DNA from: Phycisphaerales bacterium UBA1845
Lineage (GTDB): Bacteria; Planctomycetota; Phycisphaerae; UBA1845
Assembly (NCBI GenBank): GCA_002338715.1
Contig: DDIR01000089.1
Location: 1-17,953, forward strand
DNA: 17,953 bases
Direction of reading: 5' to 3'
Shown in pieces: positions 1 to 8,019 of the stretch. Each line of letters starts with the position of its first letter. Position 1 is the stretch's first letter. The translations under genes and the position numbers were made by a program. The notes under the pieces were generated by a model. It searched no databases. It worked only from the letters and a program-made list of their open reading frames with translations, and was not told the origin of the DNA.

Positions 1-2532
1 AGGAGCCTCGCCTGCCGAGATGTTGGAGGTATCCGGTGAATCGGGGTCAGCGATGCGAATCCGCACGGTGCCCGATGTTGTTGATCCGCCGCCATCACCG
101 GTGCTCGGTGCACTCACATCGATGGCCACGCTGCGTTCGCCAACATTGCCCATCACGTCGGTCACAATCAGTCGTGGGAAGAATCGCTGCGTCCCATTGG
201 CAACGATGTAGGTCCGTTCGGCGTTGCGAGAATTGACGGTGGTTCCATCGTCGAAGTCCCAAACGAACGAAGCGATTTCAAAGGTCGATTGGGCGTTGCC
301 GCGGAAGGTCACGCGAAGCGGCGACGTACCCGAAAGCGGACTGACGTTGATCGAGACGTTGGGTTTGTCTGACCCGACATCTTCACCACCATTGTCGGTG
401 CCGCCATCGGTCTGCGTAAACAAAACGCCCGAGTCAATTGCGGTCGCGGATCCGGCAGAGTTGACGGAAACACCGAATCCGTAAGTGATGCCGCGACGCG
501 GCGTGAATGTCGCGGGATAGATACCGAAGTATTTTGTTCCGCCGGAATCATCGAAGTTGAACAACTCCGCGCTGAAGTTTGCCACCACGGTTGCACCGGT
601 CGGCTGATTCGTATCGGGATCAAGAAGCGATTGACCGATGTTGTAGCTGATGCCATCGGTTGGGGCCCAGGAAAACGGCGCATCGGCTTGAACGACGAGA
701 ACCGAAGCCGTCCCCACACCGAATGTCGCACCACCGCGTGTGCGAAGATCGTCGTTGATCTTCCAGGTGATGGCATTGCCATCGACCTGCACATTGGCGA
801 CGCGTTCGGGCCAAAAGAATCCGTCAAAAGTCATTTCGACGGCCTGCCCCGCGTTGACGCGGCCATAACCGTAACGAAGGCTTCGACTGGTGATGCCGTT
901 GTAGTTGGCTTCGGTTGGATTGATCTTGTCGCAGGTGTGTTCGATGATGTTGCGAACCTGCGTGGCGGTGTAGTCGGGTTCGAGCGACAGGATCAGGGCT
1001 GCGATACCCGCAACGATCGGAGACGCACCGGACGTTCCGCCAAAATTGTCGGTGTAGCTTGGGTTGGCGAGGTTGGCATTGCCATCGTCATCTTGACCCG
1101 CATTGTTGTATCCCGGTTCGACGAATGAGCCATCGGTGTTGTCGGTGGTGACGAGCCCGGGCAGGTTCGGGAAATCGATGCTCGGGGCCAAGACGTCGAT
1201 CTCGCGACCGTAGTTGCTGTACGACGCAAGGACATCGTTCGCATTGCTTGCACCGACGCCCAGCACTGTTGGCAGTGCGGCAAGATCGGTGGCTGGATTG
1301 ACCTCGACGCCAACAGGGGCACTTTCTTCCATCCCTTTGCCGTTGCCCGATGCAAAGCAGATGATCATGCCCAGACCTTCACGCCCCTCCAGGAACGCCG
1401 TTTCGATCGCATCCGTCACCACGTCCGGATTGGGAACCCCGCCGCCAAACCCCCAACTGTTGTTGTGGACGTCGACGCCCTGGCTTCTGGCGAATGCGTA
1501 CGCACTGGCGACCTGGCTGTTTGAAACAACCGTTCCAATTCCCCGAGATGCCGTGAAACGGGCATCGGGTGCGACACCGCGGACGCCAATGCCGTTAAAG
1601 GACGCGACCATCAATCCCATCGTGGCTGTTCCATGGCGATCATCAACGATCGACGGGTTGGCGGCTGTCGCGGTTTGCACGTTGGTCGCAGCGTTGTGGC
1701 TGATACCGATGTAGTTGTCGACAAGGTCTTCGTGCAGGACGTCGCAGGCATCGTCGAGTTGGCCAATCAGCGGGTTTGCATCGAGATTTCCAAACGTACG
1801 ATTCCACGCATCGAAGATCGAAATGTCCGCACCAACCGTTCCGCCTCCCTGACCCGTATTGGAAAGGTGCCACTGACTGCTGAAGAACGTGTCGGTTCCG
1901 AACTGGTGGAGGCGATTGGCTTGATAGAAATCGGGGTGGGCGTAAACGGTCCGGCCGTCGCGATACAGGGCGTTGGCTGTTTGGATGTCGGCGTCATCGT
2001 CGATGTCGATTGGCTCGACGACATACGCGTGATCAATGCCTTCAACCGGGTTTACGATTTGAACCTTGTAATCGGCAAGCATCACGTCGCGCTCGGCGTC
2101 GGATACGTTTGACTTGAATTTCACGACGATCTTGCCGCTGCTCAGGATGGGCTCGCTATCTTCCGACAACCGGTAGACATTGCGGAGCGCTTTGATGCTG
2201 CGGCTTCCACGCAGACGCGCCTGGGCGGCATGGTCGAGACGCTTGCCCTTGAGGATGGCGAATCGATCCGGGTTGTGGTCCCAGGGAACGTCGACGATCT
2301 CCATGCTTGAATTCGCCCGCATGGTTTCGCCCATGACCTGTCGCTGACCGGCATCTTCAAACTCGACCGCGAATTCAGTTTCGGATTGAATGAGCTTGTG
2401 GAACTTCCCGTTCGCGTAGTAGCCGGACTCCTGAGCGAATGCAGCGCTGGGTGCGAATACCAGCGCGAAAGCCGCCACCCCAAATGCGATTGAGGTCAGA
2501 ATCGGTGACGTCGATTGGCAACGTGAATTCAT
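1..2532 (-). CDS. Secreted S8 (subtilisin/kexin-like) serine protease with PKD domain, C-terminus outside window
   Basis: The frame is open from ATG at 2532 to the left edge, so 844 residues are visible and the C-terminus is missing. Residues 1-33 form a signal peptide ending in AFA. A propeptide-like region follows, then the S8 domain. The triad is Asp260 (LDDACD), His300 (HGTA) and Ser501 (GGTSGASP), with oxyanion Asn397 (FASGNG). The Asp motif reads DDA instead of the usual DTG or DSG. DD at that place, HEDL just after it, and FASGNG recall the kexin branch (S8B), but no P-domain is seen. A beta-rich stretch follows, then a PKD domain at about 725-805 with WDFDDGT at 758. The protein is probably exported and degrades extracellular protein. 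An AAAGG lies 10 bases before the start. The family is sure; substrate and anchoring are unknown. Confidence 0.93.
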   Translation of the reverse strand, partial: MNSRCQSTSPILTSIAFGVAAFALVFAPSAAFAQESGYYANGKFHKLIQSETEFAVEFEDAGQRQVMGETMRANSSMEIVDVPWDHNPDRFAILKGKRLDHAAQARLRGSRSIKALRNVYRLSEDSEPILSSGKIVVKFKSNVSDAERDVMLADYKVQIVNPVEGIDHAYVVEPIDIDDDADIQTANALYRDGRTVYAHPDFYQANRLHQFGTDTFFSSQWHLSNTGQGGGTVGADISIFDAWNRTFGNLDANPLIGQLDDACDVLHEDLVDNYIGISHNAATNVQTATAANPSIVDDRHGTATMGLMVASFNGIGVRGVAPDARFTASRGIGTVVSNSQVASAYAFARSQGVDVHNNSWGFGGGVPNPDVVTDAIETAFLEGREGLGMIICFASGNGKGMEESAPVGVEVNPATDLAALPTVLGVGASNANDVLASYSNYGREIDVLAPSIDFPNLPGLVTTDNTDGSFVEPGYNNAGQDDDGNANLANPSYTDNFGGTSGASPIVAGIAALILSLEPDYTATQVRNIIEHTCDKINPTEANYNGITSRSLRYGYGRVNAGQAVEMTFDGFFWPERVANVQVDGNAITWKINDDLRTRGGATFGVGTASVLVVQADAPFSWAPTDGISYNIGQSLLDPDTNQPTGATVVANFSAELFNFDDSGGTKYFGIYPATFTPRRGITYGFGVSVNSAGSATAIDSGVLFTQTDGGTDNGGEDVGSDKPNVSINVSPLSGTSPLRVTFRGNAQSTFEIASFVWDFDDGTTVNSRNAERTYIVANGTQRFFPRLIVTDVMGNVGERSVAIDVSAPSTGDGGGSTTSGTVRIRIADPDSPDTSNISAGEAP

Positions 2533-2897
2533 GGAAACAGAACCTTTCAAGGATTGGGCTGCGGTTTAGACCGTCAGTCCCGCCGAACGTTTGCGATGCC
2601 GATGCGAACGTTCAGTGAATGCTCGAAGAAGCCCGCCGGGGAAGCCGATTGCGGCGATGCGAAAAACCCGCACGAACGTTGTAAGTCAGTGTGCAATAAC
2701 AACTAGCGAGGGAGACGCCTCAAGTCGGAGCCTCCCGTAGGTATTTTTGGCAACACCATGTATCTGTCAAGGGTGTAGGGGGGCTGATCCACCTCCACGA
2801 TCGCTCGGGTCAAACCTGAGTTTCACAGTTTTGCCAGTTTGGCTTCAGCGACCGCCCCTTAAACAATACCCCAAGTCGCAGCAAACCCACACACCAT
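2533..2897. other. Intergenic leader between kinase and S8 protease genes
   Basis: There is no convincing gene in these 365 bases. The interval lies between the kinase stop and the protease start, both on the minus strand. It is long enough for the protease to have its own promoter, but I could not find a good -35/-10 pair. The only structure I see is an imperfect hairpin at 2710-2736. Confidence 0.5.
2710..2748 (+). terminator. Imperfect GC hairpin followed by T5
   Basis: GGGAG (2710-2714) pairs with CTCCC (2732-2736). The stem continues through short GC and TC/GA pairs separated by bulges, and a TTTTT run lies at 2744-2748. On the plus strand this looks like a weak intrinsic terminator, but no plus-strand gene precedes it. 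It could instead be a structured leader of the minus-strand protease mRNA. Confidence 0.22.
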
Positions 2898-4571
2898 TTA
2901 CGGATTCGAATGCGATGAATCGGTATTGTCTGAGTCTGGGATTCCGCCTGAGTCTGGGATTCGGTCTGAGTCTGGGATCATCGCCGCGAGCACGTCCAAC
3001 CAAACCGGTTTCCATTGGGAACCTGGGAAGCTGGAACGAATACAAGCCCGCAGCACCCGGGTCATTTCAATGGTGCCGACTGTCCGAGCACGCCTGGCTT
3101 CACTCGCCAGTCGACCCAGCATCCAGTTGCGAGTGGCCATCGGCAGCGGCATTTTGGCGGGACGGCCCACAATTCGCACCCAAATCGGAATATCGCGGCC
3201 ATTGAAGCACGTGGCTTCAATGCAATCTGGCGAAATGTTGGTGATGACCAAACCGCGGTCGAAGGTCATCGCCAGATGCCGTCCAATTCGCTCCAGCAGC
3301 GCCCGGCGAGAAACTGGGGGGAGCTGGCGCATCAGGGGTTGGATGGGCACGCATTGCGGTGGACGCACCTCGATCTGCTTTGCACAACACGTTCTGAATC
3401 CTTGTCGCAGTTCAGCCGCGCCGGCTGGCAATGCCGTGGGAATATCTCGATTCATCGCCATGCAGGCCATCATGTAGCGACGCCTGAGTGGCGACCCAAA
3501 CCATCGCCACGACCAGGCCTCGCGAAAATTCGACGTGAATCGCACGGTGTGGTCTGGACCGTTGGTGAGCGTGCCGGTTCCTGACGGATCGGACGCGAGT
3601 CCAAGCAATTCTTGGAGATGCCCGGTCAGATCCGCGTCGGGCCAACGCGGTGGAACGACACCGGTCAGCTCTGATTGATTGCGAAAGCGCAGCGTGATCC
3701 ACGATTGCCAGCCGTCAGTCAGCCGCACATGTTTGAAGTGGGCGTTGGTTTTGGTGATGCGGTTGTCGCGTTTGCGATAGAGGGCGGAGCGACGGCGCAA
3801 TGATGCGGCGTGAATCCGTCGGACAAACGATTTAAGAAACATGCGGTCCGTCGGCCAACCCCGCAGTTGCACGTAGCGCTTGACCATGGCCAATCGCATT
3901 GTTCGGGTGGCGCGGTCGGTGAACCACTGGCCAATTGATGCCAAACTGTTCGCCGCATCTTCCATGGTGATGTCGGTTCCACATCGCGAACCGTACACAT
4001 CAACATAGATGCAGCGAGTCCGGCCGTCGGAAGTTTGCTCCACCAGGATGTTGCCGGGATGGTCATCCGCATGCAGAAATCTTGCATTGTGCGCGGTGGC
4101 GAACAATTGGGCTGTTGATGTCGCAAGTTCGCGAATGCGGTTGAAATGGTCGATTTTTTTTGCGTGAAGAAAACGTTCAGCAAGTGATTCGGCATCGTTG
4201 ATCGCGTGTGAAAGGGACATCACCGAAGGCCGGAGACGGGTTGACACAGCCGTCGCGAAAACATGGACGCATGGAACGTTGTGCGCCCGCGCGTAGTGAC
4301 TGGTTTCGTATTCCCGTTGCGCTGGATCTCCCACAAACCATTGCTTGAAGCGTTGTCGAAGGCCTTTTGCGGTGTGCAATTTGGCGAACACGATTTGGCT
4401 GTCGGTGGTGACTTTGAAAACCGTGCGGATCTGGTTTTGTTTGATCGCGGTCCATTCGAATTGCTTGCTGCTTGCGCCGGCATCGGAGAATACCTGTTGG
4501 GCAAGCTCGCGGTTGTTGGCGTCGCACTGTCGGATCGACCAATCGCCGGTGATTTCAAAGTCTGGTTGCAT
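2898..4571 (-). CDS. WaaP/Kdo-type lipopolysaccharide kinase-like protein fused to a degenerate second kinase lobe
   Basis: The protein has 557 residues. The first half has a kinase core of the WaaP/Kdo/ABC1-like type: Lys64 in VFAK, an acidic helix around Glu87-Glu89, the catalytic loop HADDHPGN with His167, Asp169 and Asn174, and a DFG-like DVYG at 191-194. Such kinases phosphorylate envelope sugars such as lipid A core heptose or Kdo, in the cytoplasm; the substrate here is unknown. Residues about 340-530 look like a second kinase fold: SPLRRRYMMACMAMNRDIPTA resembles the helix-C region, and RGLVITNISPDC sits where the catalytic loop should be, but HxD and DFG are missing. The tail carries three IPDS units encoded by 18-bp repeats. 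No Shine-Dalgarno is visible; 28-bp repeats begin 6 bases upstream of the ATG. The kinase call is good; the pseudokinase half is inferred by eye. Confidence 0.82.
   Translation of the reverse strand: MQPDFEITGDWSIRQCDANNRELAQQVFSDAGASSKQFEWTAIKQNQIRTVFKVTTDSQIVFAKLHTAKGLRQRFKQWFVGDPAQREYETSHYARAHNVPCVHVFATAVSTRLRPSVMSLSHAINDAESLAERFLHAKKIDHFNRIRELATSTAQLFATAHNARFLHADDHPGNILVEQTSDGRTRCIYVDVYGSRCGTDITMEDAANSLASIGQWFTDRATRTMRLAMVKRYVQLRGWPTDRMFLKSFVRRIHAASLRRRSALYRKRDNRITKTNAHFKHVRLTDGWQSWITLRFRNQSELTGVVPPRWPDADLTGHLQELLGLASDPSGTGTLTNGPDHTVRFTSNFREAWSWRWFGSPLRRRYMMACMAMNRDIPTALPAGAAELRQGFRTCCAKQIEVRPPQCVPIQPLMRQLPPVSRRALLERIGRHLAMTFDRGLVITNISPDCIEATCFNGRDIPIWVRIVGRPAKMPLPMATRNWMLGRLASEARRARTVGTIEMTRVLRACIRSSFPGSQWKPVWLDVLAAMIPDSDRIPDSGGIPDSDNTDSSHSNP
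2930..2981 (-). repeat. Three 18-bp tandem repeats in the kinase 3' end
   Basis: CTGAGTCTGGGATTC (plus strand) occurs at 2930, 2948 and, with the last bases altered, 2966, at an exact 18-bp period. On the coding strand the units give IPDSDR, IPDSGG and IPDSDN. They keep the frame, so the copy number can change without breaking the protein. Confidence 0.85.
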
Positions 4572-4577
4572 GAGGTC

Positions 4578-4633
4578 TATTGGAAGCCAACGAAAACGAC
4601 TGGTCTAATGGAAGCCAACTAAAACGACTGGAA
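4578..4633. repeat. Two 28-bp tandem repeats upstream of the kinase start
   Basis: The core TGGAAGCCAACGAAAACGAC at 4581-4600 recurs at 4609-4628 with one G-to-T change. The whole units, 4578-4605 and 4606-4633, differ at only a few bases. The pair begins 6 bases upstream of the kinase ATG at 4571, so it lies in the promoter or leader. It could be a regulator binding pair or simple slippage. Confidence 0.8.
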
Positions 4634-4684
4634 TCCTGTTGTCGGCGCAAACCTTTGGCCGGTCATTTTGTCGATTGTCGTTCG

Positions 4685-4921
4685 TTATCGGGACGTAGGC
4701 AATGCAAGAATCCGGATTGACGATTGGGGGAACATAACTCCGGGGTCATCTTTTACTTGAAATCGTACCGTGAAAGCTTGGTTTTTATTGTCCCAAGGGT
4801 GATAGACTTGGATAAATGGCTTGAATGCATCGGCCATCCGGTGTAGCATCAGTGACTGATCGTCGCCCAACGCGGGCGCTTCGATCGGGAGAGAAGAGGG
4901 AAGCGAGCCATACCCCTTCAA
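4685..4921 (-). CDS. Possible small hypothetical protein or gene fragment
   Basis: This frame gives 78 residues and I do not recognise it. It has no signal peptide or membrane segment. The composition is protein-like: mixed, with a hydrophobic/charged pattern such as MADAFKPFIQVYHPWDNKNQ, and not the arginine-rich look of most antisense frames here. No Shine-Dalgarno is obvious before the ATG. It lies in a gap with no competing gene, and could equally be the remnant of a longer lost gene or chance. Confidence 0.25.
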   Translation of the reverse strand: MKGYGSLPSSLPIEAPALGDDQSLMLHRMADAFKPFIQVYHPWDNKNQAFTVRFQVKDDPGVMFPQSSIRILALPTSR

Positions 4922-5087
4922 ATCAGGTGATTTTAGTCAATGCGGTTGGGAGGCCGACTTGGTAGAAATCGCCGCTTGAGTTGAAGGCACACCTCTCGCA
5001 AACCCTCCAGACAACCAAGCATCGATGATGCGTCAAGGGCTCTTCCTTTGCGCGTTCATTGCCCATGACACGGTCGCGTTGCGCCCT

Positions 5088-5113
5088 TTGATCAATCTGT
5101 GTCTTTTGATCAA
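5088..5113. promoter_or_regulatory. Pair of TTGATCAA palindromes upstream of the PEP-CTERM gene
   Basis: The 8-bp palindrome TTGATCAA occurs at 5088-5095 and 5106-5113, 18 bases from start to start and about 83 bases before the gene at 5196. Two equal palindromes nearly two helical turns apart suit an operator for a dimeric regulator. This is inference. The spacing does not fit an FNR/CRP site, which would need TTGAT-N4-ATCAA. Confidence 0.3.
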
Positions 5114-5181
5114 GAGGTCGTCATGCCAGCACCGGTGTATTGGTCTTGAACCGGCGGGATTGCCGGCGCGGCATCGTTGGT

Positions 5182-5189
5182 AGGGGGAG
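5182..5189 (+). promoter_or_regulatory. Strong Shine-Dalgarno of the PEP-CTERM gene
   Basis: AGGGGGAG ends 6 bases before the ATG at 5196 and fixes that start. A nearer ATG at 5191 is out of frame and meets a stop after two codons. Confidence 0.7.
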
Positions 5190-5195
5190 AATGAG

Positions 5196-5921
5196 ATGAA
5201 GTCTGGATTTGGTCTGGCTGGATTGCTTTTGTGCGCAACAACCGTTGCGAATGCCGACGTCAGCGACGTGTTCCCGTCGGTATCGCCGCCATCGGTAACC
5301 CATGAGAGCATTATCGAGACCGTTTACGGTGGTGACTTTGTTGCCAATGGCGACGACTACAACGACGGCGTCTCGGGCGTCAGTGCCATTCGCTTTGACG
5401 ACAGCCTTACGCCGAACGGCATGATCAGTTTGCTGACCGCGGGCAAGGGCGATGCCTCCGATCGCGTTTGGTCGGACGCCTTCATCACCGCCAAGACGGT
5501 ATGGCTTCGCGCTGATTTCACGCAGCAGTTTGGCTTCGATCGCGGCAACGGGTTTGAGTTGCTCTTCGATGCATTCGGCGAATACGAAAATGTGACCGGC
5601 GAAGGGTCGGCTGACCTGACCGGTGAAACCTGGCGATGGGTCCGTCGCGATCAGGATGGAACGCGGGCGTGGTCGTCGGACCCGGGGCAGAACCCGGACT
5701 TCTTGGACCACATGGTGACCTATCAGGTCGATGGTCTGAATCGCACGGGCGTGACCTATCTGATTTTTATCGAGGATCTCTACGGATCGCACACGTCAGA
5801 CGGTGGATTCAGTGATCGGGATTTTGATGACCTGGTCATCGAAGTGCATGCGACGCCGGAACCCGCCACCGCCATGCTGGTCCTCGGTGGTGCAATGATC
5901 GCGCTGCGTCGTCGCCGGTAA
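5196..5921 (+). CDS. PEP-CTERM sorting-signal protein with DUF4114-like C-terminal region
   Basis: The product has 241 residues. Residues 1-20 are a signal peptide ending in ANA. The end is a classic PEP-CTERM tail: PEP at 221-223, a hydrophobic stretch MLVLGGAMIAL, and a final RRRR. Such tails are cut and anchored or released by an exosortase (EpsH-type), which is not in this window. Just before it, residues 189-217 read FIEDLYG then FSDRDFDDLVIEV, the pattern of the DUF4114 calcium-binding-like domain. The acidic patches DDYNDG and DRDFDD would suit calcium. It is predicted to be exported and linked to the envelope or exopolysaccharide. It stands alone, and converges on the transferase gene, whose stop is 33 bases away. 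Confidence 0.85.
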   Translation: MKSGFGLAGLLLCATTVANADVSDVFPSVSPPSVTHESIIETVYGGDFVANGDDYNDGVSGVSAIRFDDSLTPNGMISLLTAGKGDASDRVWSDAFITAKTVWLRADFTQQFGFDRGNGFELLFDAFGEYENVTGEGSADLTGETWRWVRRDQDGTRAWSSDPGQNPDFLDHMVTYQVDGLNRTGVTYLIFIEDLYGSHTSDGGFSDRDFDDLVIEVHATPEPATAMLVLGGAMIALRRRR

Positions 5922-5954
5922 ATGGACGCGGGCGGGGCTCGAAAATGCCCTGGT

Positions 5955-7817
5955 TCAAGTGATGCCAACAAGCGGGCACGGTTCACCTTCAACGGTGATC
6001 CGTGCTTTTTTCATGCGCCGGATGAATTGCAGCAACGAGCCCGGGACTGGCGGTTGGCCGTAGAAGTTCGCGAGTGCGTTGGCTGTTTCATTCGCCGCCG
6101 CCGTGTACGCCTGCACATCGGACGCCAGTTCGTCCAGACGGTTTGTCAATTCACCAACGCTCGACACCGTTGGCCAACCGGTCAGCAGCTTGTCGCGCGG
6201 ATTGCGATGGGGCAAAACAGATCGCTCCCGAAGGAGAATGACCGGTTTGCCCGAGCGTGATGCCTCGAGGATGGCTGTTGATGTCACGTTGGCGAACACG
6301 GTGACATCAGCGCTCGCCAAGCAGTCAGCCAACGTCTTGCATGATTCGATGGCGAACCGTTTGCCTTCGGGCAATGTGCGGTTCATGCGGTGGTAAAGTT
6401 CGATGTGGTCGTAGCGTGGATGCGTCTTGATCGTGAACCGCCAGTTCGGACGAATTTGTGCGATGTTGAATACCTCTTCGAGCGATCGAATCGCCGCCTT
6501 CCAATTGAGTCCCGGAAGTTCAGCGTCATGGGCGTGGTCCGCCAGCCGACTGGTGACAAGGAGCAAGTTGAACGGGTCGGATGGATTCCTGGTTGTGCCA
6601 TCATGTGGCACTGTTTGCGCGGCGCCCAGGTCGAGCACCTCGATGCGGTCCTGGTCGATTCCGAAGGATCGCAATTGTTCCACGTGGGCTTTCCCCTCGA
6701 CGCCCATCGTGACTTTGGGCATCGATCGATACCAGGGAGCATCACCAATCGACAATCCCCCGTGCGGCAGTAGTAAGGTTGGGATGTTGCGACGATGGGC
6801 AAGTTCCATCGCGGCATCTGGGTAGTGACCGATGAAGGCGATCGGTCGATGTCGATCGAAAAATTCGCTCCATCGCTGCACATGGCTGGCCAGCTTTTCG
6901 GCATATGGGCCGAACACGAAGTCGAGATGCGATTGGGGAATCGACCGCGCAAACGAGCACGTCGATTGTTTCTTTACGCTGGCCAATGCGGCGTTGAATT
7001 CACGCAGGCCCCTACGAGAGGCATCTTCAACGTCCACGGCAGACGAAAGTCGTAATTGCGAATCGTGAACCACGAGGTGGCCATTGGCTTTCAAGCGATC
7101 AAGTGTCGTGTCATCCGCATGTCTGTATACCTGGATCGCGCGCAACGCGTCGGCAGATTCGATTCGTTGAATAACCGGCAGCTGCCTTTCGAGATCGTGA
7201 CCGCTGCCACTGAGGAGAACGAATGGATGGTCACCCCAACTTGAATCATCGACCATCGGCAAGTCAACTTGATGGGCTTGGGTTGAGGCATGGTCTTCAA
7301 AGCGTCGTGTGCTTTCTTCAGCGAGTCGCTCGATTTGAACGTTCAAATCGCGCGCGATCGATTCGACGATTCCAAACAGCAGTGGAAGTCGCCGATGATC
7401 CGATGGCTGTTCGAGTCCGTGAGCATTGGCACATTTGAACAGGAGAATGCGGTCCGGTTTCCGCTCAGCGATGGCGCGTTCGACCGTAAAACCAACCCAC
7501 ATCATTCGCGAAAGCGCCGAAACGTGTCGGTGGGCTGCGATCGCGAGAAGATTGACGCCGCAATGCCAGATGACGGCATGGTCCCGCCAGAATGCCTGCA
7601 CCGACTGTTCAATTTGCTCAAGCACGGCGCGATCGTCCGGTCCGACCAGATCCCACGGTGTGAGGTGATCAATCCCGCGCTCAGCGAGTTTGCAGTGCAA
7701 TTCCAAATCGAAGGTGACGATCGGATGGCCAAGCGCTTCAGCGCGGTGATGCATCACCCATTCGAGTTCGTGCGGGTCTTGCAGGAATGTGAGCATATGT
7801 TCGGACATGGATGCCAT
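5955..7817 (-). CDS. GT-B-like surface-carbohydrate/capsule transferase
   Basis: The product has up to 620 residues, with no signal peptide or membrane segment, so it is probably cytoplasmic. The C-terminal half resembles the nucleotide-sugar-binding part of GT-B enzymes of capsule or teichoic-acid type: PTLLLPHGG at 347-354, IKTHPRYD at 463-470, and ADVTVFANVTSTAILEASRS starting near 503, followed by GKPVIL. The last motif is the usual 'site of no return' loop of capsule transferases and UDP-GlcNAc 2-epimerase-like folds. The N-terminal 330 residues I do not recognise closely, though HCGVNLLAIAAHRH and KPDRILLFKCANAHG look like a Rossmann half. ATGs at 7817, 7808 and 7796 are all possible, and none has a Shine-Dalgarno. 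It is divergent from the giant gene. The family is fairly sure; donor and acceptor are unknown. Confidence 0.7.
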   Translation of the reverse strand: MASMSEHMLTFLQDPHELEWVMHHRAEALGHPIVTFDLELHCKLAERGIDHLTPWDLVGPDDRAVLEQIEQSVQAFWRDHAVIWHCGVNLLAIAAHRHVSALSRMMWVGFTVERAIAERKPDRILLFKCANAHGLEQPSDHRRLPLLFGIVESIARDLNVQIERLAEESTRRFEDHASTQAHQVDLPMVDDSSWGDHPFVLLSGSGHDLERQLPVIQRIESADALRAIQVYRHADDTTLDRLKANGHLVVHDSQLRLSSAVDVEDASRRGLREFNAALASVKKQSTCSFARSIPQSHLDFVFGPYAEKLASHVQRWSEFFDRHRPIAFIGHYPDAAMELAHRRNIPTLLLPHGGLSIGDAPWYRSMPKVTMGVEGKAHVEQLRSFGIDQDRIEVLDLGAAQTVPHDGTTRNPSDPFNLLLVTSRLADHAHDAELPGLNWKAAIRSLEEVFNIAQIRPNWRFTIKTHPRYDHIELYHRMNRTLPEGKRFAIESCKTLADCLASADVTVFANVTSTAILEASRSGKPVILLRERSVLPHRNPRDKLLTGWPTVSSVGELTNRLDELASDVQAYTAAANETANALANFYGQPPVPGSLLQFIRRMKKARITVEGEPCPLVGIT

Positions 7818-8019
7818 TATTATCGGTCGTTTGGGCGTTCAGGGTGGCGTACTTTTCAGCACGACTTGTGACCAATCGCCCCCGCTATCAGTGTTGCCAG
7901 CCTCAAGCGAACCATTGGCAAGGTCCGATATCGATAATGCGGAGGTGTTTTCATTCGACGATGGAAAGAAGCCGGCTGTGGCACATCGTTGGATCATCCC
8001 GCCAAGGTGTTCAACTCAA
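7818..8019. promoter_or_regulatory. Divergent promoter region of transferase and giant mosaic gene
   Basis: These 202 bases must hold the start signals of both genes. GATAAT at 7933-7938 could be a -10 for the plus-strand gene, but the nearest -35-like hexamer, TTGGCA at 7915-7920, is only 12 bases away, so I do not call a firm promoter. The plus frame stays open through this region back to 7789, but that part has no signal-like or domain-like content. Confidence 0.35.

Larger units (their letters stand above)
4572..5195. other. Divergent intergenic region between kinase and PEP-CTERM genes
   Basis: These 624 bases separate two divergent genes. They hold the 28-bp repeats next to the kinase, a possible small minus-strand frame at 4685-4921, and two TTGATCAA palindromes near the PEP-CTERM gene. 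I found no convincing sigma-70 promoter and no RNA gene. Confidence 0.5.

Noticed and set aside
1633..2112. A valine/isoleucine-rich plus-strand frame of 159 codons
   Set aside because: It is antisense to the S8 catalytic region, whose triad residues are in the minus frame. The valine-rich look is the reverse complement of GAC/GAT/AAC codons.
5035..5088. A long-range inverted repeat AAGGGC...GCCCTT before the PEP-CTERM gene
   Set aside because: The arms are 6 bases with more than 40 bases between them and poor inner pairing, which is expected by chance; it fits no riboswitch I know.
5121..5792. A 223-codon minus-strand frame antisense to the PEP-CTERM gene
   Set aside because: The sense gene has a signal peptide, a strong ribosome site, a DUF4114-like end and a PEP-CTERM tail; the antisense translation shows no recognisable protein features.
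5935..5950. A GGGC...GCCC hairpin between the convergent PEP-CTERM and transferase genes
   Set aside because: The stem has only 4-5 pairs and no T-run, too weak to call a terminator.
7789..8019. An N-terminal extension of the giant protein from ATG 7789
   Set aside because: These 77 residues overlap the transferase gene, have no signal or domain, and would bury the clear signal peptide that begins at 8020.
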